The notes under the pieces were generated by a model, which was given only the letters and a program-made list of their open reading frames with translations, had not been told where the DNA came from and did not search any database. The position numbers were made by a program, and so were the translations under genes. DNA of 64,000 bases from assembly GCA_028875055.1 (NCBI GenBank), contig JAPPGG010000045.1, positions 124,001 to 188,000 on the forward strand. The letters are read 5' to 3'. Positions 44,032 to 52,259 of the stretch are shown one piece after another; position 1 is the stretch's first letter; each line of letters begins with the position of its first letter. Origin of the DNA: Chloroflexota bacterium. GTDB lineage: Bacteria; Chloroflexota; Dehalococcoidia; Lucifugimonadales; UBA3495.

Positions 44032-44060
44032 CGGGATATCGGAATCCATTCAGAGAACAG

Positions 44061-44094
44061 AACGGGCGGGTGAGTGACCCGCCCGTTCCTGTTT
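44061..44094. terminator. Bidirectional terminator
   Basis: AACGGGCGGGT and ACCCGCCCGTT form a perfect 11-bp stem with a 5-base loop. T residues follow on the plus strand (CCTGTTT). It separates the convergent GlcG-like and glyoxalase-family genes and could act on both. Confidence 0.75.
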
Positions 44095-44123
44095 CAACCC
44101 TGGCAGTCTGCCTGGCGCGTCCT

Positions 44124-44513
44124 TTATTTGGGGCGCTGGATGATCTCGACGCTGACGTGGTCCGGCGCCTCGATAAACGCCACCATGGAACCGGAGGGCA
44201 TTGTCCATGGTTCGCAGATAAAGTGCACACCATTGGAACGGAAGTTGCTGGCGGCAGCCTCCATATCGTCAACCTCAAACCCGAAGTGGTCCAGGCCGTA
44301 GCGGGGCTCCGTGGAACCCGGCACCGGATCCTCTCCCTCAGCCCGCCCGGAAATTGTCATCAATGGCCGTCCACCCAGCTCCAGTATTATGGACTTGGTA
44401 GTGGACAGGGGCCTCTCCGCAGTGATTACGGCGCCAAAATTGTCACAATAGAACCTTGCGGCGGCATCCGGGTCTTCGCTGCGAAAGTGCAGGTGATTCT
44501 GGGTAAAGTTCAT
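44124..44513 (-). CDS. Glyoxalase/VOC-family protein
   Basis: This 129-residue vicinal-oxygen-chelate protein has paired beta-alpha-beta-beta-beta modules. The N-terminal NHLHFRSEDPDAAARFYCDNFGA contains His and the second half has YGLDHFGFEVDDMEAAASNF near residue 72, then VAFIEAPDHVSVEIIQ with the terminal Glu ligand. The metal-ligand positions are consistent with an active lyase, isomerase or dioxygenase, but the substrate is unknown. The ATG at 44513 is chosen over an upstream TTG because GAGGAGG sits 6 bases before it. Confidence 0.88.
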   Translation of the reverse strand: MNFTQNHLHFRSEDPDAAARFYCDNFGAVITAERPLSTTKSIILELGGRPLMTISGRAEGEDPVPGSTEPRYGLDHFGFEVDDMEAAASNFRSNGVHFICEPWTMPSGSMVAFIEAPDHVSVEIIQRPK

Positions 44514-44567
44514 GGTTAGCCTCCTCAAGCCAGAATTGGTTATGCCAGGAGTTCGGTATGCGCCCCG

Positions 44568-45431
44568 CTACCCCAAAAAGTCCTTGACCCACTGGTTGTA
44601 GCTGTCACGGCGGGTAAGCTGGTTCATCAGCTCGGGTGAAGCCAGCTGGTCGGTAAGGTCTGCCGGCTTAACCCCGTCTCGCAAGGCCTTCATGGTGTCG
44701 TAGGCAGCCTTAATTGCCGCCGCAAAGGGCAGGTGCCCCTGCAGGGCAACCCGGACGCCAGCCCTGCTCAGGAAGTCCAGGTCGGCCAGCTCGCCGCCGG
44801 CTCCACCAAGGAGCAGCGGAATGTTTACCTCGGCAGCCACGGCCTCAACTTCGGCGCGGGTCTGGGCGCCGGCCAGGAACATGGCATCTACCCCGGCCGC
44901 TTCGTAGGCCTTGGCTCGCTTGATGGCATCTTCGAGTCCGGTTACCCGCAAGGCGCTGGAGCGCCCAGCCACGACCAGCGCGGGGTCCTGGCGACCCGAA
45001 AGGGCGGCCTTCATCTTGCCCACGCCCTCTTCTACGGAAATCAGCGCTCCCTCGCCGGCGGCGCCGAATCCCAGGGGCAGCTGGGTGTCCTCGATGGTCA
45101 GGCAGGACACTCCGGCGGTTTCCAGCTCCTCCACGGTGCGGCGGACATTGAGGGCATTTCCGTAGCCGTGGTCGGCGTCAACCATCAGGCTCAGGTCACC
45201 GGCTCGGCAGATGCGATGAATCTGCTGGGCAAATTCAGTCAAGGTCAATACAATCAGGTCCGGGGCGCCCAGGACCGTACCTGAGGCAATGGAACCCGCA
45301 AACATTCCAACTTCAAAACCAATATCCTCCGCGGCGCGGGCGGAGATGGGGTCAAAGACAGATGCGGGGTGGACGCACCGGTCACCCGCGAGAATTGCGC
45401 GATATCTTTCACGTCGTGCGGTCAGGTTCAT
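44568..45431 (-). CDS. Isocitrate lyase/PEP mutase-family protein (oxaloacetate decarboxylase-like)
   Basis: This 287-residue enzyme is of the PEP mutase/isocitrate lyase superfamily. It shows HPASVFDPISARAAEDIGF near residue 22, the metal-binding MVDADHGYGNALNVRRTVEELE near residue 83 and TIEDTQLPLGFG near residue 113. The KKCGH catalytic loop of true isocitrate and methylisocitrate lyases is absent; the segment near residue 118 resembles the oxaloacetate decarboxylase/carboxyvinyl-phosphonate-type branch. It may cleave oxaloacetate or a dimethylmalate-type substrate. Two ATGs are adjacent; the second (45431) is better placed after GAGGAG. Confidence 0.88.
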   Translation of the reverse strand: MNLTARRERYRAILAGDRCVHPASVFDPISARAAEDIGFEVGMFAGSIASGTVLGAPDLIVLTLTEFAQQIHRICRAGDLSLMVDADHGYGNALNVRRTVEELETAGVSCLTIEDTQLPLGFGAAGEGALISVEEGVGKMKAALSGRQDPALVVAGRSSALRVTGLEDAIKRAKAYEAAGVDAMFLAGAQTRAEVEAVAAEVNIPLLLGGAGGELADLDFLSRAGVRVALQGHLPFAAAIKAAYDTMKALRDGVKPADLTDQLASPELMNQLTRRDSYNQWVKDFLG

Positions 45432-45558
45432 CATTCTCCTCGCGTTAATTGGGTTATTGTTCGTGCAAGACTATACTACCCAGAGCAATGAGCCACAAGA
45501 TTGACTGCCTGGGCAGACCGATACGGCCGGGTTCGCCAGAGCCGGTGGAGCAGACCCG

Positions 45559-46395
45559 ATGACTACCATCATGGGCGTCGATTTCAGCGGCGCCCGGGCT
45601 GACAACAATACCTGGTTCACCAGGGGCGCCCTGGAAGGCACCTGCCTCACACTGGAGACCTGCGCAAGGATTGGCCGGGCAGACTTGACCACAACACTGG
45701 CCGCCTGCTCCGGGCCCACCATCGCCGCCCTGGACTTTCCCTTTGCTACACCCAGGACCTTTGCGGACTACTGGATTCCCGGCAGCATGGCCATGCCGGA
45801 CCTCTGGGCAGGAGCGGCACGCATGGACTATGCCAGCTTTCTTGAATTGAGGGATGACTTTGTCGCTACCCACGGCGAACCAAAGCGGGCCTGCGACCCC
45901 CCAGAGAGCTACTCCTGCCTGCATATGGTCAATCCCATTATGGTGCCAATGACCTTTCGGGGCATGCAGATGCTGCACGTCCTGTGGTCTGGCAATTCAG
46001 CCAATGCGATGTCTGTGCCCCCGTTGCCCGAGTATTCCAGGCCGGGGACTGCAGAAGTAACCGTACTGCTGGAAGTCATGCCGGGAGCAGTATTGAGGAG
46101 GCTGGGGTTGCCATTCAAGGGATACAAGGGAGGGCGGCGAGCCATTGAAAGACGGCTGTCAATAGTCAATGGGCTGCCTGGTCGGGCGAGCCCAATCTTT
46201 TTTGAGTTTGGCGCCTTCCGTGACCTGGCCGTTCGCAGCCACGATGCGCTGGACTCCATGGTTGCAGCGGTGGCCGCGGCGCTGTGGGCTGCAGCGCCGG
46301 AACGTTTTCCCAAGCCAACGGAAAGGGGCCAAGCGGGATTTGACCCCGCAGTAATGCTCGAAGGCTGGCTCTATGCCCCGGAGAGGGCTCCCTGA
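45559..46395 (+). CDS. DUF429-family protein (predicted RNase H-like fold)
   Basis: This 278-residue protein has the DUF429 pattern: MGVDFSGARADNNTW at the N-terminus with the acidic residue of a nuclease-like strand, AALDFPFATP near residue 57, VLLEVMPGAVLRRLG near residue 171 and SHDALDSMVAAVAAALWA near residue 227 with a second Asp. The family is predicted to be RNase H-like, but no activity is established. It is divergent from the PEP-mutase-family gene. The start is the ATG at 45559; there is an in-frame ATG five codons later. Confidence 0.75.
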   Translation: MTTIMGVDFSGARADNNTWFTRGALEGTCLTLETCARIGRADLTTTLAACSGPTIAALDFPFATPRTFADYWIPGSMAMPDLWAGAARMDYASFLELRDDFVATHGEPKRACDPPESYSCLHMVNPIMVPMTFRGMQMLHVLWSGNSANAMSVPPLPEYSRPGTAEVTVLLEVMPGAVLRRLGLPFKGYKGGRRAIERRLSIVNGLPGRASPIFFEFGAFRDLAVRSHDALDSMVAAVAAALWAAAPERFPKPTERGQAGFDPAVMLEGWLYAPERAP

Positions 46396-46470
46396 GTCCG
46401 CAGCCGCTCCCCCGGCCTTCCGGATTCGGCTAAGATATAACCACGCATCCCAATTCAGCAGGAGAGAATT

Positions 46471-46812
46471 ATGCAAATAGTGCGCATATATTCCGGAGAC
46501 GACGGTGAGTCCCACTTCGAGGACTTAACCCTGGACCAGTTTGCCGAAATTATGAACCGCGTGGGACCCGGTACGATAAACCTGACTCGCCGGGAGCCGC
46601 CCTACGTCGAGGACTACCACACAGCGCCTCGACGCCAGTACGTAATCGCCCTCTCTGGGGCCGCTGAATACGAAACCGCCGACGGTACTGTAAAACGCCT
46701 GTTTCCAGGGGACATCATCATTGCAGAAGACCTGACCGGTCACGGTCACATCGCCCGAAGCGCCGACGACAACTACCGGGTGTCCTTTTCTGTACCGCTG
46801 GCTGAGGCATAG
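46471..46812 (+). CDS. Cupin-domain protein
   Basis: This 113-residue single cupin shows the two motifs in degraded form: YHTAPRRQYVIALSGAAEYETADG near residue 50 and LFPGDIIIAEDLTGHGHIARS near residue 77. Only one or two of the usual His/Glu metal ligands are present (His51, the His pair in TGHGHI). It may bind a metal weakly or serve as an isomerase. It follows the DUF429 gene by 75 bases. The ATG has AGGAGAGAATT just upstream. Confidence 0.8.
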   Translation: MQIVRIYSGDDGESHFEDLTLDQFAEIMNRVGPGTINLTRREPPYVEDYHTAPRRQYVIALSGAAEYETADGTVKRLFPGDIIIAEDLTGHGHIARSADDNYRVSFSVPLAEA

Positions 46813-47078
46813 CTCAGCCAAAGCAGTAATCCGCTGGGAGCGAGGCAGTTATCTTCCGCAACTGTGAGCGGTCTGTTCCAAGGTAGGCTGAGGAGATACC
46901 GGTGGGGCCCGGCGTTTAGGGCCATGGCGCCTTGAGTCTCGCTGCTTGATTGCAGGTGAGATATTGTTACCTGGGCTTTGTTAGAGGGTCCGGAATCTTC
47001 CCTCCAGCCCGCATGCCGGTCGAGGAACGGTCTGCCTAGCCCAGTTGCCAGCCCATTAGTCAATCTTTGGGCCGCCTG

Positions 47079-48269
47079 TCAGAAACCACAGGGAGTCCAG
47101 GGCTGTTGTTGTACTGCAAACATTCGGTTGGCCCGTTCCAGCGCCCCTGCCTCATTTTCTTCTGCCAGGCCTGCCTGCTCCAGCGTGCTGAAGCTGACGC
47201 CCCCCAGGAAGGCGGATGCCAATGCGGCTACGCCGATCGAAATATCCGGTGCGGCCTCCGTGGCCTTGCAATGGGCCCCTTCGCAGGTCGCCTCCAGCGC
47301 AAAGCGAGCGGCATTCCAGGGGCACACCTCATCCCGCACCTCGAACACCAGCCTGCCCTCTGCAGTGTACTGTCGCATTGACAGGGCTGCGGCCACGTCC
47401 ACGAGGCGCAGCCACAGGCCGTCCCGAGTCCCCCGGTTTAATCTGCGCGGGTCGGCCAGCATCCACGTCAGTGGGTCGTCCACCGGACGCCGTTCCGCTT
47501 CGGCCCTGGTAACCAGGTCTGTGTCAAAGCAGAAACGCCACAGGGATGCGGCGGCCGTGCGGGATGCCGCCATCAGTTCCTGCACCGAGACTGTTCCCTC
47601 GCCGGTGCGGTATCGGGCGTAGCCTTCCATCCGGTCACCCTCGTAGTACGCAACGTAGAAAATTCCGCCCCGACCGCCTTGCCGGTGCTCCGGCGCGTTG
47701 GCTTCCCGTTCCCAGAGATGTGAAGCTTTCTGGAACACCCCCGGCCTGCCCAAGGTGCTGCGGCGAAAAACGTCAGGCAGCAGGGTCCCGATCTCTGGAG
47801 GATTGATGAAGGCGAACCTGCCGGGAGTCTCATGCCGCTGGGCATAACCGGTGTAGTGCCGCTCAATACTCCATTCTTCCCTGAGTGAACCAACGCCATA
47901 CCCAAAGCGCCCGTAGATCACGCTCTCCGAAGCAAACAGGCCAGCCAGCGGCTCTCCGCGCTCGTAGATGTCCTTTAGCTGGTGGTGCATCATCATTGTC
48001 ATGATGCCCCTGCGCCTGTGGGTGGGCTGGACTTCAATGTTCGCGACCCCTGCTATTGGGGAGGTTGCTCCCGGGATGGATATTTCCTGGAGGTGAGAGT
48101 GGGCTCCGCCCACAATTTTGCCATCGTCGAATACGGCTATCGACCGGTCCAGGTCAAAGTGCGGCCGCAGCACCTCCGGGTCGGCATTGAGCCGGTTGCC
48201 ATAGGCGCGGGCCTCGACTCTGACCCACTCAACGAATTCGTCGGCGGTTATTTGCCTTAATTCCAGCAT
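47079..48269 (-). CDS. Eis-like GNAT acetyltransferase
   Basis: This 396-residue protein has an N-terminal GNAT domain with the acetyl-CoA loop VQPTHRRRGIMTMMMHHQL near residue 80, the ASESVIYGRFGYG segment near residue 113 containing the general-acid tyrosine of Eis enzymes, a second degenerate GNAT domain, and a C-terminal sterol-carrier-like domain ending CGF. In Mycobacterium tuberculosis Eis the C-terminal phenylalanine carboxylate is the catalytic base, so a terminal Phe here is notable. It is predicted to acetylate an amine on an aminoglycoside-like, polyamine or protein substrate. GGGGAG precedes the ATG. Confidence 0.87.
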   Translation of the reverse strand: MLELRQITADEFVEWVRVEARAYGNRLNADPEVLRPHFDLDRSIAVFDDGKIVGGAHSHLQEISIPGATSPIAGVANIEVQPTHRRRGIMTMMMHHQLKDIYERGEPLAGLFASESVIYGRFGYGVGSLREEWSIERHYTGYAQRHETPGRFAFINPPEIGTLLPDVFRRSTLGRPGVFQKASHLWEREANAPEHRQGGRGGIFYVAYYEGDRMEGYARYRTGEGTVSVQELMAASRTAAASLWRFCFDTDLVTRAEAERRPVDDPLTWMLADPRRLNRGTRDGLWLRLVDVAAALSMRQYTAEGRLVFEVRDEVCPWNAARFALEATCEGAHCKATEAAPDISIGVAALASAFLGGVSFSTLEQAGLAEENEAGALERANRMFAVQQQPWTPCGF

Positions 48270-48508
48270 CCAGGACTCCCCTGGCAGATATGGCTTGATT
48301 CGATAACACCTGACGGTGAAGGACTACGACGGGAAGAATATTACATTATTTTGCGCCGCGCCACATTAGCAACCTACGAAGAAGAGCTTCTCCGGTACGA
48401 ACCCACCAGGGTCGTGTATTGATAGGGCCATTCCCACAGGCAATCCCGGTTGACATACGGTAGTCGAATGCCGATGATAGGCCCTAAACAGAATCAGGAG
48501 GCCCTTAA

Positions 48509-49603
48509 GTGAAGGCTGCCGTTTTGTACGAGTATGGTCAACCCCTGGTGGTTGAGGACGTGGACCTGGACGAACCCAAGGCCGGCGAAGTTATGGTCAA
48601 GATTGGCGCGGCGGGCGTGTGCCGTAGCGACCGGCACTTTATGCATGGCGATGCCGCCATCGCCCTGCCTGCAGTGCTGGGCCACGAGGGCGCTGGCACC
48701 GTGGAGAAAGTAGGTCCCGGCGTCACGCTTACCAAGCCCGGAGATCAGGTCATTCTTTCTTTCGTGCCCGCCTGCGGACGCTGCAAGTCCTGCCTGGAGG
48801 GCCATTCCTACCTTTGCGACCTGCATATGGCCACCGGACCCTTTATGCTTGATGGCACCACTCGCCTCCACAAAGGTGATCAGAGCATCCACCACATGGG
48901 GAAGGTTGCATGCTTTGCCGAATACGCCGTGGTTCCTGAGACCGGCTGCATTCCCACCAACACCGACTTGCCCATGGACAAAGCGGCCATGATCGGCTGC
49001 TGCGTCCCCACCGGCGTGGGAGCCGCCATGTTCAGCGCCAAGGTACAGCCGGGCAGCACCGTGGCGGTGGTCGGTTGCGGCGGCGTGGGCCTCAATGTAA
49101 TTATGGGCGCCAAACTCCTCAACGCCTCCCAGATAATCGCCGTCGATATCCGGGAAAGCCAACTGGAATTTGCCATGAAGTTCGGCGCTACCCATTCGGT
49201 CAATGCCGCCGACCGGGACCCAGTTGCCCAGGTAAAGGAGCTCACCGGGGGACGCGGCGCCGACTATACTTTCGAAGTTTTCGGCTCGGCGGACACAGTC
49301 AAGGCCTCCTACGACATGTGCAGCAAGAGCGGCACTGTCACCGTCGTAGGCATTGCCCCAATGGGCGCCGAAGCTCCCATCAATGCGGTTGACCTTGTCC
49401 GCAACGAAAAGACCCTCCGTGGCACCTACTACGGGTCCGCCCGGTCCCGTACCGATATGCCTACCATGGTCGAACTCTACCTGTCCGGCAAGCTGAACCT
49501 GGACGACCTCGTGGTCCGGCACTACACTCTGGACCAGATCAACGAGGCCTACGGCGACATGGACTACGGTGAAATAGGACGGGGAGCCATAATGTTCAAC
49601 TAA
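48509..49603 (+). CDS. Zinc-dependent alcohol dehydrogenase
   Basis: This 364-residue medium-chain dehydrogenase has the catalytic zinc ligands in GVCRSDRHFMHGD near residue 37 and GHEGAGTVEKVGPGV near residue 58, the structural zinc site CGRCKSCLEGHSYLC near residue 90, the NAD-binding VVGCGGVGLNVIMGAKLL near residue 188 and ADYTFEVFGSADTV near residue 252. It resembles class III and S-(hydroxymethyl) alcohol dehydrogenases. The GTG start at 48509 has AGGAGGCCC upstream. It precedes the GrdB-like gene by 185 bases on the same strand. Confidence 0.93.
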   Translation: MKAAVLYEYGQPLVVEDVDLDEPKAGEVMVKIGAAGVCRSDRHFMHGDAAIALPAVLGHEGAGTVEKVGPGVTLTKPGDQVILSFVPACGRCKSCLEGHSYLCDLHMATGPFMLDGTTRLHKGDQSIHHMGKVACFAEYAVVPETGCIPTNTDLPMDKAAMIGCCVPTGVGAAMFSAKVQPGSTVAVVGCGGVGLNVIMGAKLLNASQIIAVDIRESQLEFAMKFGATHSVNAADRDPVAQVKELTGGRGADYTFEVFGSADTVKASYDMCSKSGTVTVVGIAPMGAEAPINAVDLVRNEKTLRGTYYGSARSRTDMPTMVELYLSGKLNLDDLVVRHYTLDQINEAYGDMDYGEIGRGAIMFN

Positions 49604-49788
49604 GGGCGGCTTTTCAATGGACCTTTCCACTTGAAATGGCAGGGCAGGACGGGGGTGGTGCCCTTCGGGCAGTCGCCCCTGCTCACAACCGCCAGCCTGC
49701 CGTTGAGCCTTGAAACTGTTTCCCGAATCCCTCTTGCCGGACTTGCAAAATCTCAGACCTTCAGCCCTGCCCTGACGAGGAGGTGGCC

Positions 49789-50988
49789 ATGCCCCGACTG
49801 GAAACCCTGAGCGAAGTACAGCGCAGGACCCTTGAGTTTTTCCCCTGCCTGGAGCATGAATCCACTCCCTGGGTCAGACCGGGCAAACCTCTTTCCCAGT
49901 GCAAAGTCGCCCTTGTAACTTCGGCCGGCCTGCACCTCCGGAACGACCAGCCCTTCACTCGCGACGACCCCGGCGGCGAATACTCCTACCGCGTAATCCC
50001 CAGCGACTGCGACCCGGCCGATGTGGTGCAAAGTCACTTCTCCATCGGCTTCGACCATACCGGCATATACCGCGATCTGAATGTCACATTTCCAGTGGAC
50101 CGGTTGCGGGAGCTGGTTTCCAGGGGCGAAGTCGGCGCTCTTTCCGCCAGCTTTTATTCCTTTATGGGCGCCCTCCGGGATGCCAGCGGCGTAATCGAAG
50201 AGACCGGGCCCGAGGTCGCTGCCAGGCTCAAGGACGAAGGGGTGGACGTCGTCCTACTTACCCCCACTTGACCTCTCTGCACCCACACCGTGAGTGTGCT
50301 GGCCCGGGTATTCGAAGAGCACGGTATCGCTACCGTGACCATCGCCATGGTCAGGGAACACGCCGAAAAGGTGAAGCCTCCCCGGGCCCTCTTTGTACCC
50401 TTCTTTTTCGGTTTCGCCCTGGGCAGGCCAAACGACTCCGCCTGCCAGCATCAGGTCCTGAACATGGCCTTCGACATGCTCAAGTCTCCTGAAGGACCAG
50501 TGCTGGTGGATTTTCCCGACGATTCCGCTCCCACCGCCATGCCTCAGGCTTCCCAGATAAATTCCGATACCGCTCCACCCGCTCGCAGCGCCGCCGACGA
50601 AATTACGGCCATGCGGGCCTTTTACGAGCGCTGGCTTGACAACAACGGTGGACGCACCGGCGTGGGCCTCTGCGGAATACCCCAGAGGAGGTTCCGGGGC
50701 GTTGTCCGTTTCCTGGAGATGTGTGCCGCGGGAGAGGAGCAGGCCGACATGTCCGAACGGCCGGCCAGCATTTCCAGGCACCAGTACATCCGTTACTGCG
50801 CCGACGACCTCAAGGCATTCTTGTACGAAGCACGCATGGAGCAGAACAAAGAAGCCAACGAAGAGGCCCTGCATCGCTGGTTCTGGGGCAGCACCGCCTG
50901 CGGCAAGCTCATCGCCGACGTGGCGGCCCGGCTCAACGAATCCGAGGATGCAGGCCTCAAGGCCATCGCCTACGGCCTGGCCCGGTAA
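49789..50988 (+). CDS. GrdB-like reductase protein with in-frame TGA (probable selenoprotein, UxxC)
   Basis: One frame of 400 codons is interrupted only by TGA at 50269-50271 (codon 161). Both halves belong to the glycine/sarcosine/betaine reductase selenoprotein B family: FSIGFDHTGIYRDLNVTFPVDRL near residue 90, and after the TGA ARVFEEHGIATVTIAMVRE and LGRPNDSACQHQVLNMAFDML. Reading TGA as Sec gives VVLLTPTUPLCTHTV, a UxxC redox motif where Cys-containing relatives, from memory, have CxxC. A hairpin with a GU-bearing loop follows at 50284-50298. The ATG at 49789 has GAGGAGG 5 bases upstream. A point mutation creating a pseudogene is the alternative; the exact position argues against it. The reductase substrate is unknown, and GrdB relatives act with partner subunits not present here. 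Confidence 0.78.
50284..50298 (+). promoter_or_regulatory. Candidate bacterial SECIS of the GrdB-like gene
   Basis: CACAC and GTGTG close a five-base loop CGTGA, and CC/GG further outside can extend the stem past a bulge. The loop G is about 19 bases after the TGA, within the 16-37 base range known for bacterial SECIS elements, and a G in the first two loop positions followed by U matches their rule. Confidence 0.55.
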
Positions 50989-51085
50989 CCTATTGCCGGC
51001 GTTTTGCTTTGGCCGATATTACAAAATGGACAGGTTGGTCTGAGTTCCCAGCATCCCTTTAAACTCAGGCATCAGGAACAATTCA

Positions 51086-51529
51086 GTGGCTGAATTTACC
51101 GTCAAACTGGTGGAGACCGAGGAAGAACTCGAAGCTGCCATCAACGTTCGCATGAGAGTATTCGTGGTGGAGCAGCAGATTCCGGCTGAAGAAGAGCTGG
51201 ACGATGCCGATGCCACCGCCACCCACGCTGTCGTATTCAAAGGCGGCGAAGTAATCGGTACCGGAAGAATGCTGCTGGTGGAAGGTGACCCAGCGGGGAC
51301 CTGCCGTGTGGGCCGCATGTCCGTGGACCGGAGGTGGCGAAGGCACGGCGTCGGGGGACTGATCCTCGAATTCCTGGAGAACGCGGCCCGCGCCCAGGGT
51401 ATGACCCATTGCCTCCTCCATGCCCAGGAATACGTCAAGAGTTTCTACGCCGGTCATGGCTACCGCGAGCAGGGTGAGGTGTTTCTGGAAGTGGATATCC
51501 CTCACGTGGAAATGGTGAAGAAATTGTAG
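51086..51529 (+). CDS. GNAT-family N-acetyltransferase
   Basis: This 147-residue GNAT protein has the acetyl-CoA loop RMSVDRRWRRHGVGGLILEFLENAARAQG near residues 72-100 (described) and the later GHGYREQGEVFLEVDIPHVEM, typical of the ElaA/YjdJ-like acetyltransferase branch. The GTG start at 51086 has AGGAA 9 bases upstream. The substrate is unknown. It lies 97 bases after the GrdB-like gene and ends at a strong terminator. Confidence 0.88.
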   Translation: MAEFTVKLVETEEELEAAINVRMRVFVVEQQIPAEEELDDADATATHAVVFKGGEVIGTGRMLLVEGDPAGTCRVGRMSVDRRWRRHGVGGLILEFLENAARAQGMTHCLLHAQEYVKSFYAGHGYREQGEVFLEVDIPHVEMVKKL

Positions 51530-51567
51530 CCTTACGGGCCCTGTCCTGATGGCCGCTGGCCACGAGG

Positions 51568-51601
51568 AAACGGGATGCCTGATTCGGCATCCCGTTTCTG
51601 T
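51568..51601. terminator. Bidirectional terminator
   Basis: CGGGATGCC at 51571-51579 pairs with GGCATCCCG at 51586-51594 with a 6-base loop; flanking AAA and TTT extend the stem and TTTCTG follows on the plus strand. Confidence 0.75.
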
Positions 51602-51853
51602 TCAAGGACCTGCTCCCGGGTACATTGCCCTCAACTGAGGGTCACGGCTTCGGGCCTCAATGGTGGTATTGAACCGTGTCCGAAAGGAACTGGCCGTAGC
51701 TGCCTGCCGGGCGGGCGCTTACAACAATTCCCGCCCCCCTTACAACCTGCCAAACCTTCCGCAATATTCTCACCGGGACTAACATCGCTATCAAAGGCGC
51801 TACCCGATTGGTATTACGCCCAGCATAGGCAACAGGATTCAAGGAGCCCCACG
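51602..51853. other. Intergenic region, about 250 bases
   Basis: No gene or motif of note was recognised between the terminator and the convergent NIPSNAP gene. Confidence 0.4.
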
Positions 51854-52150
51854 TCAGACCACGACCTCGTCCATTACCGTTACCTCCATCTTGGCGATAT
51901 GACTGGTGGGAATATCGCCCAGGGCGGTACGTTCGGGAGAAGCGAAGTAAGCAGCCTCCTTGTCGGGAATTTCCTCCGCATTGCTGAAGCGACGCACCCA
52001 GATAAACTCGGTCCGGTCGGCATTGACGTAGGAAGACACCACGGGAATCCCCAGCCTTTCGTGCAGTGGCCGGATATGCTCATTGAACACTGTAAGCCAG
52101 GAATCCATCATTCCGCGGTTTATCGTGTAAATGCGTAGCTGGGCGGTCAT
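51854..52150 (-). CDS. NIPSNAP-family protein
   Basis: This 98-residue protein consists of a single NIPSNAP (dimeric alpha-beta barrel) domain, starting with AQLRIYTINRGMMDSWLTVFNEHIRPLHERLGI and continuing with EFIWVRRFSNAEEIPDKEAAYFASPE. The family's role is not established, though it often sits beside catabolic enzymes. GGAG lies 8 bases before the ATG. It is followed after about 110 bases by the upstream-oriented enolase-superfamily gene on the same strand. Confidence 0.85.
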   Translation of the reverse strand: MTAQLRIYTINRGMMDSWLTVFNEHIRPLHERLGIPVVSSYVNADRTEFIWVRRFSNAEEIPDKEAAYFASPERTALGDIPTSHIAKMEVTVMDEVVV

Positions 52151-52259
52151 TGTTTCTGCTCCTATACCTATAGATGAACTGGCATACGCGGTACTCTGGG
52201 TTTGTGGGATCCGGTTCGGGCTGCTCTCCCTGCCAGCCTCTCCCCTAAAAGAAGCCGGT

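Noticed and set aside
49783-50271. Reading the first half of the GrdB-like gene as a separate 162-residue protein or pseudogene
   Set aside because: The frame continues intact past the TGA for 239 codons in the same family, and a suitable hairpin follows, so selenocysteine is the better explanation.
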